34,462 bases of DNA from an uncultured bacterium (lineage in GTDB: Bacteria; Planctomycetota; UBA1135; GCA-002748355). Numbering within the stretch: the first letter of the stretch is position 1; every line of letters starts with the position of its first letter. A program made the translations under genes and the position numbers. The notes below the pieces were generated by a model. It had not been told where the DNA came from. It saw only the letters and a list, made by a program, of their open reading frames with translations, and made no database searches. The stretch spans positions 1 through 34,462 of the forward strand of contig CALLZN010000443.1 in NCBI GenBank assembly GCA_937858895.1, in the 5' to 3' direction. Shown here piece by piece: positions 22,739-30,192 of this stretch.

Positions 22739-23568
22739 GAACCGCGCCGACGCAGGGCCGCAGGCACGAGGCGCCAGACTCCGAGCCCGAAGCGACGCCG
22801 CAGCCACGACCGACGTCGTTGCTGGTCGGCGACTTCGTGGCCGTCCGCGAAACGAGCTTCTCGCCCGACGGGGCAAGCGCGCCGCACTTCGCATCCGCTG
22901 GCGCAGCCGCCAGCGTGACGGTGGGTCGCGCAGCGCCCGAGTTCGACGCGCCCAGGCTCGACGTAGGTCTCGACCGGACAGGCAGCGAGGCAAGGCGCGG
23001 AGCACGAGCTACACGGGTCGAAGTCGAGCTCGCCGCTGACCGGCAACTGGGCATCGACGACGAGGGCCGCGAGGATCTCGACCCACGGCCCGTAGCGCGG
23101 ATGCAGGAGCAGGTCGACGACCGGTGAGGCGATCACGAGCCCCGCCGCCTCGGCCATCTGCGCGAAGCAGGTCTGCCGCGGATCACCGGGAAAGACCGCG
23201 GTGACCGAAAAATCGGCCGCGCGCAGAGCTTCGACTTCGTCGGCGACGCGCGCGCGCACCCAGTCGGAGAAGCCGACCCGACAAGCAGCAGCGTGCCCGT
23301 TCGCCTGCCCATTCACCTGGCCATTCACCTGCCCGTTCGCGATCGCGCCCTGGCCCGTCGTATGGAGGTAGTGCTCGAAGAGCATCGAGGAGCCAGCGCC
23401 AAGAACGACGACCGAAGTCGCGCCGCCCGCGCGCTCCGACAGCTTCGCGCCCCGGCACAGGGCTGGGTCGACGTCGCCGAGCCGCGCGACGCCCCAGAGG
23501 TTCATGCCGAGCTCGGCGAGGCGCGAGCGTGAGGCTTCGAACGCTTTAGGGAGCGAGCTGTGTGGCAT
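22735..23568 (-). CDS. QueG-like 4Fe-4S protein
   Basis: The 277-residue protein has two ferredoxin-type cysteine clusters near its C-terminal half: FDPCSSCSAPCLAACPVETY (CxxCxxxCxxxCP) and then C-x10-C-x3-C-x5-CP in CATHRHAGGCASGCEVRRAC. Upstream are HPRYGPWVEILAALVVDAQLP and a Rossmann-like N-terminal part, an arrangement found in small epoxyqueuosine-reductase-like (QueG) proteins. Real QueG is longer, with a B12 domain and a HEAT tail, neither of which is seen here, so the reaction is unknown; a cobalamin or redox role is plausible. A tetra-repeat of 12 bases gives NGQVNGQVNGQANG in a loop. ATG at 23568 is used; an upstream extension to 23682 overlaps the promoter region of the divergent gene. 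Confidence 0.7.
   Translation of the reverse strand: MPHSSLPKAFEASRSRLAELGMNLWGVARLGDVDPALCRGAKLSERAGGATSVVVLGAGSSMLFEHYLHTTGQGAIANGQVNGQVNGQANGHAAACRVGFSDWVRARVADEVEALRAADFSVTAVFPGDPRQTCFAQMAEAAGLVIASPVVDLLLHPRYGPWVEILAALVVDAQLPVSGELDFDPCSSCSAPCLAACPVETYVEPGRVELGRCATHRHAGGCASGCEVRRACPVGREARFADGHEVADQQRRRSWLRRRFGLGVWRLVPAALRRRGS
23295..23342. repeat. Four imperfect 12-base tandem repeats inside the QueG-like gene
   Basis: Four units lie end to end: GCCCGTTCGCCT, GCCCATTCACCT, GGCCATTCACCT and GCCCGTTCGCGA. On the minus strand they code for Asn-Gly-Gln-Val/Ala repeats in a surface loop between the N-terminal half and the iron-sulfur clusters. The unit length is a multiple of three, so copy-number change would keep the frame. 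It could vary between strains. Confidence 0.85.
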
Positions 23569-23662
23569 CGTCGCAAGTCGAGAAAGGTTGAATGACCATA
23601 GCAAAGCCGCGCCCGATAAGCTCTGCAGCATCGAATCGAGGAGCGCTGCAGACCGGACAAGC

Positions 23663-26428
23663 ATGGGCCAAGATCGCAACAAGCAAAGGAGCTCGACGAT
23701 CGCGCTGGTCTTGGCGGCCCTCGTCGTCTGCGTGACCTCGGCCTATTGCTTCAGCTCCTTCTTCCTCGCATCGTCCGCGGCAACCGACCCATTGGTGGGA
23801 GGCTTCGACGTCACCGACCCCTGGCTTCGCGACGATGGGCCGGCGAGCGACGACCTCGAAGCTCAGGGTGACATCGACCCGCGCGCAGCTCGCGACGAGC
23901 GCGGCGACCCTACAGCCGCGGCGACTCGCGAAGCTGGCGCGGACCCGACCGGCGACGCCGCTCGGCGGAGCACGCGCCAGGCCGAGCAGCGACGCAGTGT
24001 CGACTTCCGCGGGCGGACCGTGACGCCGGACGGAGCGACGCTCACGGGCGTCCGGCTCGAGGCCTTCCTCGCGCCGCCGCGCAGCGCAGCGATCGAGCCT
24101 TCGAGTGCGGGACATGCCACGAGCCAGCAGGATGGTCGCTTCGCCGGCGCCTTCGTCGCTGGCGCTCGAATCGAAGTCTTCCTGCTGGCCAGCATCGACG
24201 GCTATGCCCCGACCTTGCGACGCTTCGACTTGCGCCCAGGCGTGGCTGAGATCGACTTCGGCGACGTCCTCGTCCAGCGTGGCTACTCGGTCCAGGGTCA
24301 CGTCGTGAACGGCAGCGGGTCAGCGATCGCGGCAGCGCAAGTTCGCTGGCACAGCCTCGGACATGAGTTCTTGGAGCGCTTCGTCGTGGCCTGCGCGACC
24401 GATGCTCGCGGCGAGTTTCGCTTCGATGGCCTGCCCAACGTCGACTTCGTGCTCACGGTCGTAGCCGAAGGCTTCGGGGCACTACGCAGTCCGTTCTTGC
24501 CAGCAGGCGCAACCAAGAAGTCGCGAAGCACCGACGGCGCGATCGTCCTCGATGTCGGCAGGCTCGTCCTCGACTCGGGGCTCAGCGTCGGCGGCGTCGT
24601 CCGCAGTCGTCGCAGCGGCCCCCTCGCCGGCGCACGGGTCAGGATCGAGGAGCATGTGCGCAGCAAGAAGCCGTTGCCCGACTCCGCGCGTGCTGCCACC
24701 AGTCGCGTCGCGACGACCGACGAGCACGGGCGCTTCCTCATCGACCATGTCGTCGGGACCCCCCGCATCACCGCGAGCGCGGACGGGCACGTGACGGCGC
24801 ATCGCGTGCTCGGCACGCTCACGAACCGCCTCTTCGTCGAACTCGACCTCGAACCCAAGGCGCGGCTGCACGGCGTCGTCGTCGACGCAACGACGGGACG
24901 CATCGTCGAGGACTACGCGATCCGGCCCCGTCGCGTGCCGAGCCCGAAGGACCTGCCGGCCAAGAAGGGACCGCCTTCGGCCACGCTCGCGGCGCAGAAG
25001 GTCGTAACCCAGCGCTACCAGGCCTTCGGCGCATCGGGACAACGACCAGCATGGTTGCCGCCGCAGGAGAAGCACAGCGACGGGCGCTTCGACTTCACGG
25101 ACCTCGATCCCGGCCACTATCTGATCGACGTCGGCAGCGACGAGCACATCCGTCGGGCGCTTGGCCCCTTCGAGGCTTCGAACATCAGCCAAGCGGCGCC
25201 CCTCGTCCTGCGTGTCGAGCGCGGTGTCTCGCTGCGCGGACGCGTGGTCAGCCGCGCTTCGCAAGCGCCGGTGCGGCGCGCCCGCGTCGAGCTCCTCGCA
25301 GAGCGGCGTGACGACAAGCCCGGGAGCTTCGATCCGCTGACCGCCGTCCTCGAAAAGCGCGAGGCCGACCTCGTCCTCGAAGAAACGCGAACGCGCGGCG
25401 ACGGCAGCTTCGTGCTCGGACCACGGCCCGCTGGGACCTACCGCCTACGAATCCGCGAGGCGAAGGGCTTCGAAGATCGCATCGTCGCGCCCATCGTCTT
25501 GTCGACCGAACGCGCGCAGTCGACGCTCGAAGTCACGGTCGATGCCGCCGCCGAACTCTACGGTCGCGTCACGCACTTGCCCGCGGGCAAGCGCGCCATC
25601 ATCGTGCTCGCTTCGACATCCGGACGGCGCTTCGAAATCAAGACCGACGAGAAGGGCGACTACGCTTGCAAGGACATGGCCGCGGGCAAGTGGTTTGCGC
25701 GCGTGCACGTCGAGGGACAAGCCTGGGGTGCGTTCCGCCACGCCCTCGAAGCCGTAGCGGTCCAGGGAAGAGACGGCCCCGACCTCGAGTTGGCCGCCGG
25801 CGAGCGGCGTCGTCTCGACTTCGACGCGGCGCGCTCGCTGCTCGGCCGCTTGTATGGCTGCGTGCGGCACAATGGTCAAGTCGTCAAGGACGCGACGCTG
25901 CAGCTGAGCCCCAAGACGACATGGACGCCGCCGACGTCACCCGAACGAAAGAAGCTCCTGCGCGACCTCGCGAAGGCCGCCTTGCAGCGCAAGACCGACG
26001 CGGAGGGTCGCTTCGACTTCGATCCGGCGGTGCCGGGGCTCTACGAGCTCGTGCTGCGCATCGACACGAAGCAGGGTCGCATCGTCGACAAGCGCGACGT
26101 CGTGATCGGCGCCGCGACGCTGCAGGACATCGAGCTGCGGACCTTCACGGTCCAGCTCCGCGCGACGGTGCTGGGCAATGGCGCGCAGGCGCGGGGCCTG
26201 CGCATGGCCCTCGCCCTCGAAGACGAAGCAAGCGGCATCGAGTGGCGGCGCTGGCGGAGCCTGCCCTCCGCGCGCTTCTTGCGCTTCGACAAGGAACGCC
26301 TCGAGGTCGCCTCGCTACGACCAGGGCGCTATCGCTGGGTCGCCTTTGGTGGCGGTCATGTCCTCACGGAGGGCAGCTTCGACCTCCGCGGCGACCGAGA
26401 ACTGAGCATCCAGGTGGCGCGACGTTGA
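23663..26428 (+). CDS. Membrane-anchored protein with repeated carboxypeptidase-regulatory-like domains
   Basis: From ATG 23663 the 921-residue protein has a membrane anchor (about residues 13-33, ALVLAALVVCVTSAYCFSSF), then an acidic Asp/Arg/Ala-rich linker (to about 130), then at least six immunoglobulin-like beta-sandwich units of the CarboxypepD_reg kind. Each unit carries a GxFxF...GxYxL-type strand pair, for example GRFDFTDLDPGHYLIDV, GSFVLGPRPAGTYRLRI and GRFDFDPAVPGLYELVL. Such repeats are common in large extracytoplasmic planctomycete proteins. They have no catalytic residues and probably serve adhesion, binding or envelope structure; that is inferred. ATG 23663 has a weak GGA upstream; the longer frame from 23504 lacks an RBS and would hide the anchor. 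It is divergent from the QueG-like gene and followed after 23 bases by a smaller related protein. Confidence 0.82.
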   Translation: MGQDRNKQRSSTIALVLAALVVCVTSAYCFSSFFLASSAATDPLVGGFDVTDPWLRDDGPASDDLEAQGDIDPRAARDERGDPTAAATREAGADPTGDAARRSTRQAEQRRSVDFRGRTVTPDGATLTGVRLEAFLAPPRSAAIEPSSAGHATSQQDGRFAGAFVAGARIEVFLLASIDGYAPTLRRFDLRPGVAEIDFGDVLVQRGYSVQGHVVNGSGSAIAAAQVRWHSLGHEFLERFVVACATDARGEFRFDGLPNVDFVLTVVAEGFGALRSPFLPAGATKKSRSTDGAIVLDVGRLVLDSGLSVGGVVRSRRSGPLAGARVRIEEHVRSKKPLPDSARAATSRVATTDEHGRFLIDHVVGTPRITASADGHVTAHRVLGTLTNRLFVELDLEPKARLHGVVVDATTGRIVEDYAIRPRRVPSPKDLPAKKGPPSATLAAQKVVTQRYQAFGASGQRPAWLPPQEKHSDGRFDFTDLDPGHYLIDVGSDEHIRRALGPFEASNISQAAPLVLRVERGVSLRGRVVSRASQAPVRRARVELLAERRDDKPGSFDPLTAVLEKREADLVLEETRTRGDGSFVLGPRPAGTYRLRIREAKGFEDRIVAPIVLSTERAQSTLEVTVDAAAELYGRVTHLPAGKRAIIVLASTSGRRFEIKTDEKGDYACKDMAAGKWFARVHVEGQAWGAFRHALEAVAVQGRDGPDLELAAGERRRLDFDAARSLLGRLYGCVRHNGQVVKDATLQLSPKTTWTPPTSPERKKLLRDLAKAALQRKTDAEGRFDFDPAVPGLYELVLRIDTKQGRIVDKRDVVIGAATLQDIELRTFTVQLRATVLGNGAQARGLRMALALEDEASGIEWRRWRSLPSARFLRFDKERLEVASLRPGRYRWVAFGGGHVLTEGSFDLRGDRELSIQVARR

Positions 26429-26451
26429 GACCTTCGCGACGATGGTGAGTG

Positions 26452-27204
26452 ATGCGTCTCCTGGCTGCCATCCTTCTGTCCTTGGTTGCGGCGACGGCCC
26501 TCTTCGTGGCCGGCTTCGCCGCCCTGCATGGCCTCGGCGCGCCGCAACGCGAAACGAGCAGCGCGACCCACGAACATGCGCTGCCCGCACCGGTTCGGCT
26601 CGGCTTGGAACCGATCGACGTCGCCCGCAAGCGCGTGGACCGTGGACAAGTCGCCGAGGCGGCTGCCCAACGCCCGCTCGTGAACCTGCGTTGCATCGTG
26701 CACATCCCCGGTGCAGCTCGCGCAATCCTGCTCGCGCGGAGCCCTGCCGCCCAGAACCCGGAGTCGCGCGTCCTCTTGCGCGCCTCGCGCGAGGGCGAAG
26801 GTCGCTTCGCCTTCGAACCTGTGCCAGCCGGCGTCTACGAGCTGCGCATCACGAGCGAACGCGGCGCTTCGCTCCACGTCGTGCAGCGCCTCGATCTCTT
26901 TGCAGACCGCGAACTCGAGATCCGCGAAGCACTGCTCGCCGAGCGCACGATCGAAGTCGCGAGCAACGGCAAGCCGCTGCAGAAGGCCTATCTCATCCTC
27001 GAACAAAACGGCGTGCGACGATCGAGCGGCACGACCGACCAAGATGGCCGCTTGCAGCTGCGCATCGCGGCTGGCGCCTACGACTGGCGCATCTGGTCGC
27101 AAGGCGAAGCAGCGGCCTCGGACGCCACGATCAACGAGGCCCGCGGCAGCGCGACCATCAGCGAGGCCGATAGCAACGTGCGACTCGAGATCGCACGCGA
27201 ATGA
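26452..27204 (+). CDS. Small exported carboxypeptidase-regulatory-like protein
   Basis: The 250-residue protein begins MRLLAAILLSLVAATALFVA, a signal peptide or anchor. Two beta-sandwich units follow, with GRFAFEPVPAGVYELRI near residue 120 and DGRLQLRIAAGAYDWRIW near 200. It lies 23 bases after the larger related gene on the same strand and ends 64 bases before the dehydrogenase gene, so an operon is likely. A GGTGA just before the ATG could serve as a weak RBS. Function is unknown; a role in surface structure together with the preceding gene is an inference. Confidence 0.75.
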   Translation: MRLLAAILLSLVAATALFVAGFAALHGLGAPQRETSSATHEHALPAPVRLGLEPIDVARKRVDRGQVAEAAAQRPLVNLRCIVHIPGAARAILLARSPAAQNPESRVLLRASREGEGRFAFEPVPAGVYELRITSERGASLHVVQRLDLFADRELEIREALLAERTIEVASNGKPLQKAYLILEQNGVRRSSGTTDQDGRLQLRIAAGAYDWRIWSQGEAAASDATINEARGSATISEADSNVRLEIARE

Positions 27205-27258
27205 GGGCGCGCACGCGGTGATACTGGCAGCCAGCATTGACTGCTGCACGTTTCCCTT

Positions 27259-27271
27259 GGAGGTCCTTTTG
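27259..27271 (+). promoter_or_regulatory. Shine-Dalgarno sequence that decides a TTG start
   Basis: GGAGG at 27259-27263 lies five bases before TTG at 27269-27271. No ATG or GTG occurs in frame nearby; the first in-frame ATG is 42 codons on, inside conserved dehydrogenase sequence. The RBS therefore fixes the TTG as the start of the dehydrogenase. Confidence 0.8.
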
Positions 27272-28900
27272 TCGAATGCCAGCTTCGCAGTCCCCGTCCC
27301 GAAGAACGAGCCGGTCCGCGCCTACGCCCCCGGCAGCCCCGAGCGCGAGAGCTTGAAGAAGGAGCTCGACGCGCAAGCTGCCGAACGCGTCGACATGCCG
27401 ATGATCATCGGCGGGCGCGAAGTGCGGAGCGGCGTCCTCGGCGAAGCGCGCATGCCGCACGACCACGCGCAGCTGCTCGGCAGCTTCCACCAAGGAGACG
27501 CGACGAGCGTCGAAGCTGCGGCCAAGGCCGCGAAGGCCGCCGAGAAGGAATGGCAGGAGACGCCGTGGGAACACCGCGCGGCCATCTTCCTCCAGGCCGC
27601 CGCCCTGCTCGCGGGGCCGTGGCGCGACCGCATCAACGCCGCGACGATGCTCGGCCAGAGCAAGAACGTCTTTCAGGCCGAGATCGACGCCGCCTGCGAG
27701 CTTGCTGACTTTTGGCGCTTCAACGTGCACTTCATGCGCGAGATCTACGCCGAGCAACCCGAGAGCGCGCCCGGCTGTTGGAATCGCCTCGAGCAGCGCG
27801 GCCTCGAGGGCTTCGTCTTCGCCGTCACGCCGTTCAACTTCACGTCGATCGCCGGCAACCTGCCGACGGCCCCGGCCCTCATGGGCACGACCGCGATTTG
27901 GAAGCCAGCTTCGTCGTCGGTGCTCTCGGGCTACTGGATCATGAAGCTGCTCGAAGAAGCCGGCTTGCCAAACGGTGTCGTCAACTTCGTGCCCGGCTCC
28001 GGCCGCGCCATCGGCGACCCGGCGATCGGACATCGCGACCTCGCGGGTGTGCACTTCACGGGCTCGACCGGAGTCTTCCAGGGCATGTGGCGCGCCATCG
28101 GCGAGAACATCAAGACCTACCGCAGCTATCCGCGCATCGTCGGCGAGACGGGTGGCAAGGACTTCATCTTCGCCCACGCCTCAGCCGACCTCGAAGCGCT
28201 CGTGACCGCGTGCGTGCGCGGGGCCTTCGAGTACCAAGGCCAGAAGTGCTCAGCCGCGAGCCGCGCCTACATCCCAGCCTCGCTCTGGCCCGAGTTCCAA
28301 GAGCGCTTGCTCGCCGAGATCGCGACGATTCGCATGGGCGACGTGCGCGACTTCTCGAACTTCGTCAACGCGGTCATCGACGAAGGCGCCTTCGAGACGA
28401 TTCGCGGCTACATCGAGCACGCGCGCAGCTCGAGCGATGCCGAGATCCTTTGCGGCGGCGCTTGCGATCGCAGCCGCGGATGGTTCGTCGAGCCGACCGT
28501 GATCCGCACCACGAACCCGGGCTTCAAGACGCTCTGCGAGGAGATCTTCGGCCCCGTGCTGACGATCTTCGTCTACGACGACGCCAAGCTCGAAGAGACG
28601 CTCACGCTCTGCGACACGGCATCGGCCTATGCCTTGACCGGCGCGATCTTCGCGCAGGATCGCTACGCGGCCGTGCACATGTCGAAGCGCCTCGTCCACG
28701 CCGCTGGCAACTTCTACATCAACGACAAGCCCACCGGCGCCGTCGTCGGCCAGCAGCCCTTCGGCGGCGGCCGCGCTTCGGGCACGAACGACAAGGCAGG
28801 GAGCAAGCTCAACCTGCTGCGCTGGTGCTCGGCGCGCACGATCAAGGAGACCTTCGTGCCGCCGCGCGACTGGCGCTATCCGTTCCTCGGGGCGAAGTAG
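27269..28900 (+). CDS. pruA: Delta-1-pyrroline-5-carboxylate dehydrogenase (L-glutamate gamma-semialdehyde dehydrogenase)
   Basis: The 543-residue protein belongs to the ALDH4A1-like branch of aldehyde dehydrogenases. The catalytic Cys327 is in EYQGQKCSAASRAYIP and the general base Glu293 is in GETGGKDF. Other marks include VTPFNFTSIAGNLPTAPAL, the cofactor segment FTGSTGVFQGMW and the late FYINDKPTGAVVGQQPFGG. The enzyme oxidises glutamate semialdehyde to glutamate with NAD+, the second step of proline breakdown. No proline dehydrogenase is seen in the window, and the usual PRODH partner must be elsewhere. TTG 27269 follows a strong GGAGG. The stop codon TAG (28898-28900) lies inside the first of three 19-base tandem repeats, so the true C-terminus may have been altered by the duplication. 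The upstream genes encode envelope proteins. Confidence 0.92.
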   Translation: MSNASFAVPVPKNEPVRAYAPGSPERESLKKELDAQAAERVDMPMIIGGREVRSGVLGEARMPHDHAQLLGSFHQGDATSVEAAAKAAKAAEKEWQETPWEHRAAIFLQAAALLAGPWRDRINAATMLGQSKNVFQAEIDAACELADFWRFNVHFMREIYAEQPESAPGCWNRLEQRGLEGFVFAVTPFNFTSIAGNLPTAPALMGTTAIWKPASSSVLSGYWIMKLLEEAGLPNGVVNFVPGSGRAIGDPAIGHRDLAGVHFTGSTGVFQGMWRAIGENIKTYRSYPRIVGETGGKDFIFAHASADLEALVTACVRGAFEYQGQKCSAASRAYIPASLWPEFQERLLAEIATIRMGDVRDFSNFVNAVIDEGAFETIRGYIEHARSSSDAEILCGGACDRSRGWFVEPTVIRTTNPGFKTLCEEIFGPVLTIFVYDDAKLEETLTLCDTASAYALTGAIFAQDRYAAVHMSKRLVHAAGNFYINDKPTGAVVGQQPFGGGRASGTNDKAGSKLNLLRWCSARTIKETFVPPRDWRYPFLGAK

Positions 28901-28941
28901 TTGCCTCGGGGCGAAGTAGTTGCCTCGGGGCGAAGGAGTTG
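28885..28941 (+). repeat. Three 19-base tandem repeats across the stop codon of the dehydrogenase gene
   Basis: CCTCGGGGCGAAGTAGTTG occurs at 28885-28903 and 28904-28922, and once more with a single change (GAAGGAG) at 28923-28941. The first copy includes the last codons and TAG stop of the dehydrogenase gene. Nineteen is not a multiple of three, so the copies are in different frames after the stop. It looks like a recent slippage array. Confidence 0.9.
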
Positions 28942-29026
28942 CTCGAAGCGGCCTCGAGCTGGCTTTCCATGCCTTGGCGACGAACACCCAACCCTGCTCG
29001 ACGCTCGACTTGCCGAAGCCACGGCC

Positions 29027-29049
29027 GCCATTTTTCGTCGAAAAATGGC
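29027..29049. terminator. Perfect 10-bp hairpin between convergent genes
   Basis: GCCATTTTTC (29027-29036) and GAAAAATGGC (29040-29049) pair perfectly around a GTC loop. The stem has a run of five A-T pairs. It lies between the dehydrogenase gene (+) and the DUF1444 gene (-). The AT pairs inside the stem are not followed by a separate U-run, so a bidirectional terminator is likely but not certain. Confidence 0.5.
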
Positions 29050-29122
29050 AGCGCCTTCTCCATTTTCCCATGGCTATGCCGACGCAGCGCCGCCGCTGCG
29101 CTTAGCGCGGGTCAAGCACCCG

Positions 29123-30019
29123 CTACTTCGGCGCCTCTTCGACGCCTTCGAGCCGGCGGTCCTTGATCGCGAAGAGGCGTGGCGAGATCGGGTGCTCGGC
29201 GTGTTCGAAGGAGTCCTCGACGCTCTGCATCAAGGTCGCGAGGTCGGCGCTCCGCCGCGCGACGACGAGCTTGTCGCGGTCGGGCATGGCGAAGACCAGG
29301 CTCTCGACGTCTTCGACCGAGCGATCGAGCGCGAGCAGCACGCGGGCGGCGTCGTAGCCGTCACCGGACTCGACCGTGAGCGCGACGGCGTCCTCGCTCT
29401 GCAAGACGGGCAAGCCACCGTCGCTCGCCGCCAGGCGTCGCAGGTTGGTCATCGAGAGGTTCTCGAGGGCGATGGCATCGATGCCCCAGGCGCGCAGGTG
29501 CCCCTCGGTCACGAAGACCATCGAGTCTCCTTCATCGATGACGAAACAGAGGTCGAGGCCTTCGAAGAGCTCGCGGCGCACGAGGGCGCCAGGGCCAAAG
29601 GCGGGCGAGTTGCCGCGAATCCATTCTTCAGCGCGGATCTGCGGTAGCACGAGGTCGATCGCCTCATCGAAGAGCAGGTCCTCGATCGAAGCGAGGTGGT
29701 CGCGAAGCTCGCGGACCAGGCGCTCGACCGTCGCCGGAAACGAGTCGGGGAAGGCCTTCTCCCGCAAAAAGACCTCGCCCATCGGCACAGCCAACTCCTG
29801 CCGCTCGACGCGGAGCACCGCGCCGAAGCCTTCGCGCGTCGGGCCAATGACCTCGATCTCGGGATGTCCCTTCGCAAGCTCGACGATGAGCCGCTCGTAG
29901 AAGCGCAGCGCCTCGTCAGGCACGCCGTGATAGGGAGCACGGCGGAAGACGCGCGTGAAGAAGCCTGTGAGGACCATCGCCGCCACGCTCCAGCAGAGGA
30001 AAATGACCAAGGACAGCAT
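29123..30019 (-). CDS. DUF1444-family protein with N-terminal membrane anchor
   Basis: The 298-residue protein has one N-terminal membrane helix (SLVIFLCWSVAAMVLTGFF, about residues 3-21). It is followed by a soluble domain with FVTEGHLRAWGIDAIALENL, NLRRLAASDGGLPVLQSEDA and a C-terminal YDAARVLLALDRSVEDVESLVF, which match DUF1444 (YtpQ-like) proteins. The family has no assigned biochemical role that I can name. It usually lacks a membrane anchor, so the anchor here is a variation. The gene starts at ATG 30019 without a strong RBS and is divergent from the FHA regulator over 173 bases. It converges on the dehydrogenase gene. Confidence 0.75.
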   Translation of the reverse strand: MLSLVIFLCWSVAAMVLTGFFTRVFRRAPYHGVPDEALRFYERLIVELAKGHPEIEVIGPTREGFGAVLRVERQELAVPMGEVFLREKAFPDSFPATVERLVRELRDHLASIEDLLFDEAIDLVLPQIRAEEWIRGNSPAFGPGALVRRELFEGLDLCFVIDEGDSMVFVTEGHLRAWGIDAIALENLSMTNLRRLAASDGGLPVLQSEDAVALTVESGDGYDAARVLLALDRSVEDVESLVFAMPDRDKLVVARRSADLATLMQSVEDSFEHAEHPISPRLFAIKDRRLEGVEEAPK

Positions 30020-30192
30020 GTCATGCTTCTATCGGCAGCAGCGCTCGCGAGGCTGGGCAGCAATTCTCGCCAGCCAAGCGGCGCAGCGCGGCAGCGCCCG
30101 CTACATTGCCGCCGGCCAACTTGGCCGTGGCCCATCGCAAGCCCAACGCGCTTCGAGCGTGGGCCTGAGCCGAAACTGTCGGCGAACACAAC

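Noticed and set aside
21452..22918. Forward open frame of 488 codons opposite the MFS gene
   Set aside because: Its translation is a low-complexity Glu/Arg/His/Gln chain, the expected mirror of hydrophobic membrane codons, while the minus strand codes for a clear twelve-helix transporter.
22735..23568. Genuine epoxyqueuosine reductase (queG)
   Set aside because: The protein is too short, its second cysteine cluster differs from QueG and the B12 and HEAT parts are missing, so only QueG-like is supported.
27158..28177. Minus-strand open frame of 339 codons opposite the dehydrogenase gene
   Set aside because: Antisense to confident PruA-like sequence, with no recognisable domain.
30128..30142. 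Possible -24/-12 sigma-54 promoter upstream of the FHA regulator (TGGCCCATCGCAAGC)
   Set aside because: GG and GC are at the right distance, but only about seven of eleven consensus positions match; not enough to call in GC-rich DNA.
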